A stretch of 64,000 bases of DNA. Origin: Marisa cornuarietis. Its lineage: Eukaryota; Mollusca; Gastropoda; Architaenioglossa; Ampullariidae. A program made the position numbers and the translations under genes. Shown piece after piece: positions 43,601-57,720 of this stretch (the stretch's first letter is position 1; every line of letters begins with the position of its first letter). The notes beneath the pieces are model-generated. The model was given only the letters and a program-made list of their open reading frames with translations, did not search any database and was not told the origin of the DNA. The stretch is taken from the NCBI GenBank assembly GCA_004794655.1, contig SMMW01000040.1:2048501-2112500 (forward strand), read 5' to 3'.

Positions 43601-43690
43601 ACACATATATATATATATACACACGCGCGCGGGCGCACGCACGCACACACTCGCGCGCGCACACGCCCACACTCGCGCGCGCACACGCAC
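43601..43690 (+). repeat. TA/CA/CG alternating tract
   Basis: ATATATATATAT, then ACACGCGCGCG and repeated GCACACGC units. About 90 bp of mostly alternating purine-pyrimidine. Confidence 0.95.
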
Positions 43691-46132
43691 TATATATTCC
43701 TTCTTGCGCAATCTGTGACCGAAGGCCCTAGGGTCGCCCACGCATGTACTTGTGCACTCTGCCAACTGTTTCCCAGGAAAGCGTTTTCGTTATTACACGG
43801 CATGCATTGATCGTCAGTGTCATCCACAAAAGGGCGTCCAGAATGAAAAATGTGGATGTTGAAGAAAATGTCAGATGGATATTGACACATCTTCTGTTAG
43901 CACAATCCGACTTTAAACAATTTTTTTTTCCGTCGCTCCATGTCCTAGTATTTTGTGCCCTCTGGAGTTTAACTTGCTCGATGTCACCGCGTCGTGTGAG
44001 CTGAGTGTAATTTAGAAGTTGTAATTTCAAACACGCCTATCGTTCTTGACATATTTAATGGAAGGCAAAAAACCCAGAATCCCCTTTTCTCAGCTTATAA
44101 TTCTTTTAGAAATGTTCTTAAGCGTCTTGAGATCTCGATTACAGGTACGTGTACTGTATAAGAGCACGTGATAATTAGTGATTATAATTAGTGACATAAA
44201 GATAACGGAATCAATTTTTCAGTTCATTTAAATTACAAGCGCTGTAATTCACACGTGATGTGAAGTTTCAATTATACACCTGGTTTGTTCGGATCAGATC
44301 ATTATAAATAGAAAGATGAGAACATTAGAAATATCTGAGTACCTTGAAAAATTCCTACATAGCGCGCACAAACATATACATCCACCCACCCACCCCCTAC
44401 ACATACACATGCACACAGATACCCCCACACACACGCACGCACGCACATATCACACGAGTTTCGTAAACTACTTGTAAACACTTTGTTTCCGTTTATAAAC
44501 CGAAGAGTGCGCATTATACTCACAACATCGTGAGGTCACATTGTGCCAGTGAAGAGGTTAATAGTATCGACTTATCTCATCATCTTTCGACATTCACTGG
44601 ATTCTCTTCACCTTGGCGTCTACCTTTCCTAGGACTCCGCCCAGAACTAATGAGCTTAGTATAAAGCTAACTGTCGGCGCAGACTGGGTGTCGTCTGTAG
44701 GGCGATAAATCGATGTACAGCGCACACGCAGACGTCTGCTGTTGGGTGGTCGGTAAGCTGACCCAGTCTGTCGACAATGAAGCCGAGACACGTTTCAGGG
44801 TCGTTCTGGGGCTTCCACTGAGTACCCTGTACACCCGATGCAGGATCGTTCTTAAAGGACGACAGGTTTTTTTTTTTTTTTTTTTTGGTAAATGTACATT
44901 TTTTTGTATAAACCAGTTTTGGGGGCATGCAGATACAGAAGACCACACAATCCTAAAATATAAAGCATTTTTTCACAATCCAACCGTTTGAAATCATTAA
45001 TTAGTGTTCTTATACTCCGTTAAAAACGTAAAAAATTACGGAGAGAGGAACAGGCGCTGGACATCAAATTTTCGAATAGGGGGTTATGGTACTGCGGGCA
45101 ATGCACCTAGCACTCTGCTACAGTGAGTAGTGAACTTGCTGTTAATTAGTCCATTACATTATAACGGGAAATCAAACAGCGGGGTGTCAAAGTACGTTCA
45201 CATTTATGAACACTGTCGGAACGTCTACCTGACACGATTGTCGTACATCCAACAGGTTATGTTGGAAAATTTTACAGCGTACCTGGCACTTGACCGCAAA
45301 GAAGGTTAATTCTTTAGCGAAATAAACAAAAAATGATGTACCTTCTTCTTTACAAGTTGATGAGGTTTCTCTCCAGCAGTAATACTTGTTCCTGCTTTTT
45401 TTCAGATGTTTATAGTCGGTAGGGTGTTGACCTGATGTATCAGCTTTTATTTAGATCCCTGGAAAACTTTAGAGACGTCACTGTACCAAGACGGTCGATA
45501 CAGAGACGCACTGTGCTGCCCTGTGAATGCAAAGTGCTTGGGAGCCATCATTCACCTGATCTAGTCATAACAACGGTTCCTCTTCATTATTGTTTGCTTT
45601 CCTACATTTTCCTACAACGCGGTTGTACGAGGTCCACACAGAAGTCAAAATTTTCTTTTTTCCTCTGTGATCAAGTCGGGAGATCACGTGGGATGATCAG
45701 CGATATTAACAGAAACTTCCCACAAAAAGAGCCGCAGTGGTGACTTTTGTTGGATGTTTGACTTCAGATGCCTTTGATTTTGCTTGATAAAACAGAAAGG
45801 GTTGAAAAGGGGTTGGAGCCTATATCCCAGACGGAGAGATCCGAGGGTGGAGAAAATCCTGCTCACTTTGAACCGCAAGGTTTGTGCCAAAAACAAAAAG
45901 AGCCTTCCTCCCCCTCACCCCGCAAACTAGAGGCTGAAAATACACAGCAGATTTAGTGGGTTTCAAAACAAAAACCCAGACTTCACTGAAATCCAAACAG
46001 GATTATTATTTCGTTTTGAGGGTTAGAAAAGAATGCTTTCGTGCACTCCTGGTACGCCATCTATCCAGCCAGACTGCCAGCTAGCCAACCAGCCAGTCAT
46101 TTTGTTACATGCGTGTGTTTGTATCTGAGCGC
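43691..46132. other. No gene recognised
   Basis: Short frames only; a poly(T) run at about 44867-44886 and CA/CG-rich patches (44360-44450). No family motif on either strand. Confidence 0.5.
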
Positions 46133-46141
46133 TGTGTGTGT

Positions 46142-46181
<40 letters not shown>

Positions 46182-46222
46182 GCGCGCGCGCGCGTGTGTG
46201 TGTGTGTGTGTGAAAGAGAGAG
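46133..46222 (+). repeat. (TG)n/(CG)n imperfect microsatellite
   Basis: TGTGTG with a central GCGCGCGCGCG core, ending in GAGAGA. It creates spurious TH/CV-rich ORFs on both strands. Confidence 0.95.
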
Positions 46223-47210
46223 ATGTGGCATTGTACAGTTTGTACACCCGCGATTGCGCTCCCGTAATGAACACCTGCAGAACACAAATTTTAAGGAACT
46301 CCCCCACCCCTCACTGCACACACCTAAGCTCAAGAAATCCGCAGGCGCCATGGTAGGCAGATCCATTTTAAAAAGCGGTGGCACAAAGGGGACTGGTGGA
46401 ACCAAGCAATCTACATCCTGAAAGCGAGCTATGAATATATATTAAAGCATGCCTTTTAACGTTTTCAGGTGATTCGATGTGGATATGTTAAACGTGCCTC
46501 ATAACTCCACAGTCACGTGGACTTAACAACTCCGATTTTTACATAAGTCCTGCCAGCTGGATACCTTGTATGAGTTTTTTTGAATGGTGCTAGGTGATAG
46601 AAAAAACGCCGCATAAAAATTTCAACACCGTAATTAGAGCGGAAAGGTCCCGTGTCTCTTTTCTTTTTTAAATAATGCACATCGGTATTTTTTTTCGCGA
46701 GAGTGCATCTGACATCCCGAGGCACGGATTCCTCCCATTGCATTAATCTCTACTGTAAACGTCAAAATGATCTATAAAGGGAAAGACCATAAGCTCATAC
46801 AAAATGCAACATAACTTACGACACTGTAATTTCCTTGCCAGCATTTTTCCTTTTTGCCATCCTATTTTGCCATTCACAAAGCACAGACTTTGTTGGGGAC
46901 GTAAGGAACGCAAAGCTCTTTGGGACAGGAAACTCAACTCAGTGTTCCCACAAATCGGACAAAGTTCCTTCATCAGTGGTTGACAGAAAAACGTTGAAAG
47001 GAGGTGGAAGGGGGACAGGAAGAAACGAGCCATTGGCGCCGAGTAAAGAAGTCCTTGAAGATGAAAAATAGAGTTGGGGGAGGGGGTTGAGAATTGACAT
47101 GAAAATTACGGCACTTGTGCAACACGGCATGAATCTTAATGCTGGACCCGGGTGACATACCAACAGACTAACAACTTACAAGACATATTACCAGATGATT
47201 TTATGCCAAG

Positions 47211-47430
47211 GGGTTGTGGTAGAGAAGCGGTTGTAAAAAATTCTAGATGTTATTGTCGGATGCGAGGGGTTGTGGAGAATGCTAGAAAATGTTATTGTCG
47301 GGTGCGATGGGTTTTGGAGAGTGCTAGAAAATGTCATTGTCGGGTGTGACAGGTTTTGAAGAATGCTAGAAAATGTTATTGACAGGTGTGAGGGGTTGTG
47401 GAGAATGCTAGAAAATGTCATTGTCACGAG
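47211..47430 (+). repeat. 42-bp minisatellite, about 4-5 units
   Basis: Unit GGGTTGTGGAGAATGCTAGA, then AAATGTTATTGTCGGGTGCGAT. The units starting near 47256, 47298, 47340 and 47382 differ by a few substitutions, and a more diverged unit lies upstream. Confidence 0.85.
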
Positions 47431-47718
47431 GGAATTTTTTTTCCCCAGGGAGCAGCGTTTTTTGCCATCCGATACGAGATCTTCTGTTGTTGATTTACGC
47501 GTGCGCATTTGTCCTAAATAAGTTGCTTCCGGCTAGAACACCTTACAGCATCTAAAGAATAACGGAATGAAAGTTCGCCATCATGACAGTTGAGACTGAC
47601 GGGTAGCGGGTTAAATTTATTTCATTGGGTTATCTCTCCTGCTACCCGTTCTCCCCTCATCTTGAATCCCACCTCGTGGGTTTTTCGCGTTCAAACTGGT
47701 CAGGGGAGGTAGGACATG

Positions 47719-47719
<1 letters not shown>

Positions 47720-47791
<72 letters not shown>
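47720..47791 (+). repeat. (CA)n microsatellite
   Basis: About 72 bp of uninterrupted CA. Confidence 0.98.
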
Positions 47792-47792
<1 letters not shown>

Positions 47793-48099
47793 GATTCACA
47801 GACAAAAAACATTGTCCCAGACAATAGGTATTCACGCACAAAGTACTCGACAACCACCCTAACGTTTTAATGGTTGTCATTTGCAGTTATCTGGCCCATT
47901 CACCTGTCATTTTCCTTTGTGTGCACTTTCTTTAACGCTTTTATATTTTACCAGATTGTAGTCAGGCTGTTTTTTTTTTACACCTCTGTAACAATGTATA
48001 GGAGAGTTTTGGGGGTATCAAAAAGAAAGAATCTCAGAACAATGTGTAAAGATGGGAAGATTAAATGCCTCTCTAGGCCGGCGTCTCTGGCTGGAGGTA

Positions 48100-51000
48100 G
48101 GAGGAGATGAGGGTTAATCTTGTTCGTTCATTTCTCTATGAAGAACCAGACGGCTAACCATAAAAAAATCATTTTACTTTCCTTACATCTTTCCCTTCTT
48201 CAGCCACAATCAGAACAGTGTAAGCACAGGGAAGCACGCAAAAACGCGCACGCGCGCGCACACACACACAATCACGTTCGCGCGTTGAAAGACAAACTGT
48301 CATTCTCTTTGTAAACACAATCAAGGTAAACACAGTGCCTAAAGAATAAGACAACGCAGGGATTGAGAAAATGGAACAGTCTGCAAACAGAGGGCTCGGG
48401 GTCTGGTAGCACGGCTTGATTTCAGCAGCTTTATGCTTGAGGAATTCCTTTAGTAATTCCTACGATTCCATTGCGCGTCGCTTCGTCGCAAACGCTGGCA
48501 ACACATCACAGGGTTCCCCCCCCCCCCCGTGACTGACCGCCCGACAAAGGTGTGAGTGAAACCCGAGATCCTTACACTGAAAATCATCCTTGACGTCAGT
48601 CGGGACAGACGTTATTCTGCCTGTCATCTTCCTAGACTACGTGAAACACGAGTTTGCTTCTTGGACATAGTGACACACTTTGAAAGAAAATGGAATCTTG
48701 ATGGGTCAGATGGGAGGTTTATGTTTTTCGTCGCCAAAAGTCATATTCGATTCATTGTCCTGACGAGCAACGTTCTTTGACGTCTGGCAGAAGCGACACA
48801 CTCCATGAAGGCAATCGTACCCGACACTCGGCAGGCCAAACATTCTAGTGAACTATACGTGAACTTCTTGGCACAACGTTCACGTGAGCCGCTAATCTGC
48901 TTAGTGGAACACTGTCACCACCCTCTCGGACTAGACTGCTGTAGATTTGAAAATGAGGGTCATAAAGTGTCACTGTTATGAGTAAATGATCGGGTGGATA
49001 TATTGGGTCTTCATGCAAAGAGAGAGAGAGAGAGAGAGAGTCCACCAATATTATGAAACCCACAGATTCTTATCGACAAAACTGAACCAGAAGCCCTCAT
49101 ATATGAATACTTCGAACCCATTCACTCATAAAAAATAAAGGTAGTAAAACGATTTTGAAATTCCATAGAAATAGTTATGAACATATAATACCCTTCCCCC
49201 AAAATTAGTTTCCATTAAAGGTTCTTATTAACTCTTACCCAGTGCCCTAAACGAGTTTTTATGGACTTGTAAACAATCGTTTTATTATAACTTACTGCTC
49301 GTATAAGCCTCCGTCTCTGCTACTAAGACAAAACTGCAGAAAAAGGGACGAAACGTATTCCTTTCAACTCCACTATTTCAAAAAATCTTTTTCTTAAAGT
49401 GGCGCCTTCACATGACTAGAGAGACAGTGGAGCTAAAAGTATGTGCATGAATACACAGCGGACGAGATTTGAGAACGATTAACGAAGAGAATAATAACGA
49501 AATCCAACCTTTTGTCCGCCTAGAGACATGTGTACAACGAAGTGTGAGATCTCTAGTCCGTCATGAGATGTGAGGCAAACAGCCTGTAGTTTCGGACTTC
49601 GGGCCCATAGCTAGGGATCCGAATCCCTGACTATTCCCTAGACAGATTTACACCGATACACAGCAAGCCTCAGGCAGCTTCTGCTCCATACCTTGGGGAT
49701 ATATAACTGCCTATAAAGTATATTTACCTAAATGGGGGGAAACATTCAGATTACCGTTTTGTCTCATAAATTTGCACGTTTCTTGCGCTAAGAAACCCCA
49801 CCACCCACCTTCTCACCCCACCTTGTTGTCTCGATAGCTAGCAGCTCCGAGGTAGCTTTCAACCTTTGGGACACACGAGCAGGTGGTCAGCGGATAACAA
49901 AATTCAAAACGAAACAAGCCTAATGCTCGTCTATAAATCTTCCGGAACCAGACTGATAGGAAGATTCTAGAGCTGACTGAAACAAAGAAAGGACATCCAA
50001 AAGCAGTCAATATTTGGGAAAATAATATTTTCACATGCATTATCAGGTCTTTCTAAAGTTAACCGACCGAGGCGCTCTTTTGACCAGGTTTTGCCAAGGT
50101 TCTTGCGTGATGGTTATTATATATATTTTATATGTTTTATATTTTATATATGTATGTATAAACTATGCCAGGCAAGGACAACCGCTCGCCCATATTTCTC
50201 CCGTTAAAAAAGCCTTTAGAAAGAATACTTTCAGGTCGAAGGTCTGACGAAGCTCACGTGAAGAGGCTGGTCATGGTACCGGGGATACAAACACGCAAAC
50301 AGGCCTAACCATAAAACCAGCACATAAAGGGCTTTTGTGGCGGCGTTCAGAGAGATTATCAATGGAATGCAATAATTATGTTCTTTCGATGAGCGCGGAA
50401 ATCTCCAATGAATGCTACCTTACTTTCAGGGAGAATGATCCAGAACATCATGGCGATGAACGTGTATTATCTTCCCCTCGTTCTCCCCACACCCAACTCC
50501 CGACACACACACGTCAAAGGGAGAGAAGGGGCGTCACGGCTCTACAGAGAACGCTAATTATCGGCCCTTTTCGCTGACTGTCGGGAGAGATGTTCCACGC
50601 TTCATGTCACAGCCATAATGATGGCACACTGCTTTCTTGTTTCCACACAAGGTTACGGACCAGCATTTGACGTAAGTTGAAGAAGGAGGCAGGGGCGAAG
50701 TGAGGTTAGAAAACATAAAAAACACACACACATGTGGGGAATGTACAGTTGAGTCGACAAGGTAACAATTCGCAAAAAATGCAGGTGGGGAGGGGGTCTG
50801 GCGTACGGACTCCTGTGTGTGTGTGCACGCGCGCGCGAGAGAGATACGTCAGGTAGAATAAGCACAGTTCTAGTCCGTTTTAAGGATGCTCTCACTCTCA
50901 TTCACTATATGACTCAGTTTTAAAGCAGTAAGCAAGAATTTTTTTAAAACCATAAAATCACTATAAAATGCAAATAAACTGAACTTAAAAAAGTTTCGGG

Positions 51001-53920
51001 GTTTCAATAGTCTTACATCTACCAAGCACCCTACACAAAGCCGACACAGCCGTCTATGCCCGCCTCTCACCTGCACAAAAAAAAACACACCCACACAGAA
51101 CATCAGCTTAATGCTCCCCTTTGCACGCTTTAGATCTTGAGCTTGTTATTAATCCAAACACGATGTTTGCCGAAAGCAAAGGAGGAAAGAGGGGAAAAAA
51201 AACCGATGGTGGGTTTTTTATGTAACAAGGGCGCTTTTCTGTCGATCTTTGCACTCGTAATTCCTAAGACCTTTAGCAGACAGACGTGATCAAAGTATGC
51301 GTACATCATCTCGATTTAGCGCTTGTCAGCCCAGCTATTTGCCACTGTACACAAAATCCAGACGTCACCCCGCGGCCCCAAATCACAAAATAACACCGCC
51401 ATTTCCTGGCCTGGAGAGCGCCAGCAAGCGTCATCCCCTGAGCTCACACAACCTACCAGGGGAAAGTCTACAGCAAGTTTCGATGACGCAAACAATCCCC
51501 ACCCTCGTGTGGGGAACGTGTGGTGTTGCCAGTGACGTCAGCGAGTTCATCGCGTGCAAAAATTTAACACAACAATAATATTTCATAATTCGTTTCTGAC
51601 AGAACGATCAAAGATGAGGGACCGCGGTCTTATTTCTCAGTTCAGGTAGATTCGCTTCGAACACGACACGGGTGAGCATAACATGACAACGCGACATTCC
51701 GTTTGAAAATACAAAAGATCAATTGTTAACAACGTTCATTGTCCTTTGCACTACTTTACAAACTGACATTGTGATTTCCCGGTAGCCTGGTTCCTGATAC
51801 CGGTATGTTATCAGGTGCAGGAATATTTACGAGTACGGAGCCCATGGCACGCCACGTTGTGTGTATGTCCGTTTGCCAACCTGACCTGCCTGAGCTACAC
51901 ATGATTTTGTCCTTTAGTCTGCTTATATTAACTTATATTATCTAATTTATTCATTGTCTTCTTAGACTAACCTTTCTTCCATTTTTCTTAGTCGTGAACA
52001 TCACTCAGAGATATGTATTTATGTATTATTTGTATACATGTACTTATGTATGTTTGTCTGTTGTGATTCTGTATGCATATATCTAATGTAGCTCTAAAAG
52101 CATTTTTTTTAAAAGGCGGTTTACACCCAAGATATCACACAGCAAAGACTTCGTTTTTTTCGCGCTTTATATATATATATATATGTCATATACTGTACTT
52201 CTTGATCTTAAAAGTGTGCACGCCAGAGCTCTCAAAGTTACGCAAAAACAAGTGGTGGCTGAAAACACTGAGACAGAACTCCACACTGGCGCGCACGCGT
52301 GGACACACACACACACAGAACCCGGCAGTTTCATGTTCACCAGCTCGCAAAGACTTAACGACGGGAAACGACGTGGGTTGACTCATCTCCACCTCCACCT
52401 CCTGCCAAGCGCAGGTGGGAAAGCGGCTTTGCTTCGATCATTTGGTGGGAAGGGGAAAATGAGTTTTGTTTGCAGCAATCCGCTGATGGCAGGGTGTTAG
52501 CTCCGCATCAGTTCTATCACGCATGCAAAGACAGCCAATAAGCCACATCACTACTGAGATCACCACCGCTAGACAAGTGCAGCAGCCAAGATAATTTTTC
52601 TTTCACCCAGTCGCAACCGTGCTCCCGCTGTCGCGACCTGTGGTGCAGAAAGCCAAGCTAACTCGTGGGCAAATCAAGGCCTGCTTAGCTGGACACAGCA
52701 ACAGCCTGCACAGGCTTCGTACCATGGGTAACAGGCCCCAGGTCTCGTTCACACAGGAATCAAATTTCTTGCTGGATGAAAAGTTCTTGCCGTTTCTCCC
52801 CGTCTTTCTCCCTTGCTTGCTTTAGATTCTGTGACCCTTTATGGGTTAGTGGAAAAGGCTATATACTTATCTCGTTAACCTTTTTTTTTCACCGAGTTCC
52901 CCTGAGACACTTGCTAAACACACCGTTTAAAGGGCTGATCGGTGGCATGAGAAAGGGTAAAAGAGCAATTTATCCGGGAGTTTTCCGCCTACAAACCCAG
53001 CATAAAAGGCAAGGCAACATTGTGACATTCCCTGATGCGACTGCTGGCGCCTTCACGCAGTTGGTCCGCGAGTGCGCAGTGGTTTCAAGCTTCCTAAATT
53101 TTTGCTTGACTCTGAATAATGGTTAACTATAGAGGTTTTTTTTTAACCAACGGAGATGGATCAGCTGGAACTGCTGATCTGTTAACGTGATCTCAAGTAA
53201 ATGCTGTAATGGCGAGATATCCTGAGAATGCATCGTCAATAACTACGAACAGAGTCAAAAGGTAACACCGCTCTAGACAGTCCTATCAAGTGGGTTTTTT
53301 TCCCCCCTCTACCGGCACGCGGCGAAAAGAAGACACGCTCCCACGAAGCAGAAAATCCACTCGTGAGCCCCCGAGGAGATCTCGTAACGCGTGCGCGATT
53401 AGCCTTGACCCGTGGCAGACGTTCGACCGCGGTAACGAAAACGTATCCGCTAACATGTGATACTGGTGTGGTATAATGAAAACGCACCTGCCACGTTCTT
53501 CACTTCTTTCTTTCGTCAACTCCAGGCCCGTGTCTGTCCGCAAGTCAACCATTCGCCTTGTCAACGATTTCGTTCCTCCCCAACCCTACTCACTACCCCC
53601 TCGCCCACTCATCTTTTAACTTTCATTTTTGCCGAGGACATTCTTTTCATGCCGTCATGGCTGATCTCGGCGATCACCCGTCTTGTAGCCGTCTGCATAG
53701 GAGAAATTTCGTTCCATTCTTTGCGGTTCTCTGAATGTACGGCTCCGCCTTTGCTCATCATTCACAGCAGTTAATGTCTGCTTCATGTCAACTAGAACGA
53801 GACCCAGACTTGAGTTCTCTTGAGCCTTAGGCAAAAGGCATGAATGCTGCGCGTGCTCCCCCCTATAGACTCAACCCCAGACCCTGCCCCCAACCAGTGA
53901 TAACACATTCAACAAAGTTG
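48100..53920. other. No gene recognised
   Basis: Unique-looking sequence with GA, CA and CG simple repeats (48250-48270, 49020-49040, 50815-50840), an AT-rich patch (50120-50160) and homopolymer C (48527-48535). No reading frame has recognisable motifs. Confidence 0.5.
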
Positions 53921-53926
53921 TATAGT

Positions 53927-54031
53927 CCAGTTTAAAGGTCTAGTGAGGTGCAATGTTTTTTATTTGTCATGAATGAGTAGAGCTTAGTGCAACATACTAT
54001 TTAATGCTCCACACTAGACCATTAAACTCAA
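53927..54031. repeat. Short inverted repeat (hairpin)
   Basis: AGTTTAAAGGTCTAGTGAGG at 53931-53950 pairs with CCACACTAGACCATTAAACT at 54009-54028, with an about 58-base spacer. It may be a fragment of a MITE. Confidence 0.55.
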
Positions 54032-55056
54032 AATCCTACATCAGCATTGGGTGTGATGACACAAGTCTCCCAATTACATGTAGATCATTCCGCCATCGCT
54101 GCGCTCCCCAGCTCAATGGCAGCGCCCTAGGAGACTGTCTAGTTTGGGAAATTGTAGAACGAGGTCGTGATGATCGGGTGGTAACAAGCGACAGACAAAG
54201 TAGCAGATTATTCCTTATCATTCGAAATGTGTTTGGGGCATTTAGAGCAAGGTTGATAAGACCGCTGATACTTGACTCCGTGCTATAGCAGCTTAGGCTA
54301 TATTGCAAACGGTCATATCAGCAACACAAATGAGTTTAAAGATCAACCCGGGACATTAACTTACCAGTCAAATAAACAGTATTATGCAAATACAAATGAC
54401 AGCCAGAAAAGGGGGACATATAAAAGGGTGTGCAAAGGGAAACATTGTAAATTGTACAACAAACATCTTGTATCATCATGAATAATGATTCAAGACTACT
54501 TGAGGAACAGTGTACAAAATGAATGAATTCATTACATCAAAAGAAGATAAATAGGTAAATAACCTGTCCTATTTAACACTATATTACATCTCTTTTTTTC
54601 CTATGAGGATCCTATACAAATTCTTACGACTGTTATTGCAAAGATCGTCCTCCCTCTTTGGTTATAAATTCGAGAGCATATTTTTTTTAATTTGGAGCTG
54701 TTACAGGGTTGCTTTACGAGCCTGAGTGCAGACTTCACAAGGGTAAGGCCTGAAAGACTGGCATATGACAAAACATGAAGAAGAAACAAAAAGAGAAGGT
54801 CAAGGCCAGCTGAAGCTCTCGCGTGTTGGTGACATTTGCTTTGTCAAAGGTCAGAGGTTTCAGAAAAAGACGTTTCCGTGTCTCGTCATCCTGTCACATC
54901 AATGTTAGAGTCTCTTTTCATCTTTCCTGCACCTTCCCCTCAACATCAGACTAGCAAAGCTTCACGGTTCAAAATGGTAATACATGTGAACACTAATATT
55001 AGCAGGGAAAGGTAACCCTCCTCCTTTTTCGGTAGGGGGGTGTGCATAAGTGTGTG

Positions 55057-55078
55057 TGTGTGTGTGTGTGTGTGCACG
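55057..55078 (+). repeat. (GT)n microsatellite
   Basis: Short GTGTGT run. Confidence 0.85.
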
Positions 55079-55322
55079 CACGTCGTTTATAAGTAAAGCG
55101 TGCATGCTAGTGTCCTTCAGATAGATTGCCTTGAAATCCATCCCCTTACTCACTGCATGATTAATATACTGGGTCTCGACCCCTGAGTCAGTAGTTAATC
55201 GTCCCGACCGCAGCTAGCTACTTCTGCGGTGCAGTCCCGAGAACAAGGGTACAGCTAGGGTCACAGTGGAGTTAACTAGAGCATACATGTATATCAAACA
55301 TGAAGCAGAAACCAGGTCGCCT

Positions 55323-55790
55323 TTCCGGTGTCACGATCTATGGCTTTGCCTAAGCTACCACTTTGCCTCTCATAGTGCGCATGCGCAGGGGGCGTTGTAT
55401 AGTATTATAGCGTGCTAATATAGTACGCAAAGACTGATTTTTAATTAGTTTGAACGAAATGTGTTATGTGAAGTAATCGTTCGTCGGCTGTTATTGTCGT
55501 TTAGCGATACAAATGACCGATCGTACATAGAAGTCAAGGGAAGTAATTCAGTCGTTTTGACTACTTAGATTTCATTCTTTATTTCCGCACTACATAGTAT
55601 ACACAGTTACAAGATGTAATAAAATACATACGTTTATGAATATGTACTGCATAACTTAAAATCCTCGCAAACCTTTCCAGAATATGACAAACCCGTCATG
55701 TGGTGGACATGATCTGTTGACCCCTGCGCATGCGCACTGTGAGAGGCAAAGTGGTAGCTTAGGCAAAGCCATAGATCGTGACACCGGGAA
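55323..55790. mobile_element. MITE-like element with about 70-bp nearly identical inverted ends
   Basis: The left arm 55323-55391 (TTCCGGTGTCACGATCTATG onward to GTGCGCATGCGCAGGGG) and the right arm 55721-55790 are complements with one indel and one mismatch. The 330-bp interior has no ORF. No target duplication could be defined, so the superfamily is open. Confidence 0.75.
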
Positions 55791-56011
55791 CAGTTGAATG
55801 GCCTAGGGTCTAGACTGTATCTTATTGTATCATTAATTAATTTTATTTTTGGTCTACCTACAACAACTGTTTCATTAATCTACAACAGCTCACAATAAAT
55901 GTCACAGCGCTTGATGTTAGGCTTAATCCCGTTTAGCGCACAAGTAGCAGTTACGCTAACGTTGCTAGAGCTGTCAAACACCTGTTCTATTAAGTATACA
56001 GGTAAGAGAAA

Positions 56012-56180
56012 CGTGGGGGGTAAGAGGAAGAAATGAAGAAGGCGAGAAGAAAGAATGGCAAGAAGGAAGAAAAAAAAACACCACTAAGAAGAAGCAAAAG
56101 AGGAAGGACAGAAAGAAGAAGATGAAAACCCCCCAAAAGAATAAGAACATAATAATAACAACAAGAAGAAAATAAACAAA
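56012..56180 (+). repeat. Polypurine tract
   Basis: About 170 bp almost entirely A/G on the plus strand (GAAGAAA-type), which gives Phe/Leu-rich spurious ORFs on the minus strand. Confidence 0.8.
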
Positions 56181-57720
56181 GAGACCATCGAAATTCCTCT
56201 CGTTCCACAAGCTTAGAAAATACTGTCAAGATATTTGAATGATCTGGTTGATGTGCTAGTTGTCAGTCCACGCCAACTGGAGTCTTCTGGAAAAAAAACA
56301 AAGATAACTTGACTGAAACCCCTGCTGAGCCTGAAAGGCCTACATTGGTAAGTAATAACTTGTGACGAAAACACACTTTCTATCTCGGTTCATTTCCATT
56401 CGCTGTCGATTTATTGCTAAGGTTTGTAAAACGACACCCCCTCCTCCCAATATTCAAAAAATATTTACAGACATCTGCTCATATCTTACGATTTGCAGGT
56501 CTGGTAACTGTAGTAACACGAAACTTAAATCTAGTGTCAATATCAACAGCAAATTACTTTTAAAATAATGCAAGTGTGAATGTATGTATCTTATGACTTT
56601 CATTCCACAGTAAGGTTCTTGAAAAGTGCAAGAATTGAAATGAAACAAGCAGCGATAATAATGCAGACGAGGAAGCGATGACGTTCAAAATACGGCCTGT
56701 AGACGACTAGAAGCCCGATTAGAAGAAAATCAGAAACACAAGGCTATTCAACGCATATTAGCGACAATTAGCTACATCCATACTTGAAAATAACAAAATA
56801 TTTCTTTCAAAAGTAAGAAAAAACAACAAAACTGTCAGTAGTGAAAACACCAGAACAAAAGAGAACAAAAAGCCAGACTGGTGTAAGATGATTTGAAAAA
56901 AACGTACTTATGAAAAAGGGAGGAACGTAGACAGTAGAAAAAACGCTGGATATATCTATCTATATATATATATATATATTTGCGAGAAAAACTCTCTGAC
57001 CAAAATGCACAACAGTGTGTTATGTATTTATGTGCTCTGGAGCGTGTAGTGAAATATGCATTCCATACTGCTGTGTAAAATAGGATGAATGGGCAATAAA
57101 AAGTAGACAAGTATTTACTTTTTCAAACATTAATACGCACTGTCAGTCTGGCATTGCTGTATTTAGTGCTTATGCAGTCACCCGTCTAAATCTGACAAGA
57201 TACGATATGCTTCTTTCACACCATTTTCCTAAACAACAAGGAAATTTTTTTTAAAGATGAAAGCAAGCCATATGAATAGAAGAATAATCTAAAAGAAATT
57301 TTATTGACACCTACCGTCGTTCCATTTAGAAACTAGCAAAGGATTTCTCGCTGTGAAGATATTCAAACTCGAATAGGTTCACAAACATGCTGACCTTATA
57401 CTAAAGGTAATCTGTGTGCTAGAAGGTCTTGCATGTATCCTGTCCTGTAAGCTTTCTTATAATTATGTTCACAGCTTTCTCCAGTCTGTTCGGCGCACCA
57501 TACTGTCTAGACATTTCAGTTCGCCACATCTAGTCTACTGCATGGTGTAGCACCACAAACCGCATGATCCCGATCCATGATCGCACAGTTATTTCACAGA
57601 GAACGATCTTGTGTGATCTAAAGCGAAGCAGACGGCTTGTGGACGGGCAATGTGGGCAAAGATGAGTTCCGATGTATTTCTTGTTATGTCTGTGCAGCTT
57701 ACCCATCTGAATAAACCCTA

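Noticed and set aside
46041..46421. 126-codon ORF (and opposite-strand TH-rich ORFs)
   Set aside because: Built on the TG/CG microsatellite; low-complexity CVCV/THTH content only.
47617..47880. CVCV- and THTH-rich ORFs
   Set aside because: Translations of the CA microsatellite at 47720-47791.
56012..56229. Minus-strand Phe/Leu-rich small membrane proteins
   Set aside because: Artefact of the polypurine tract.
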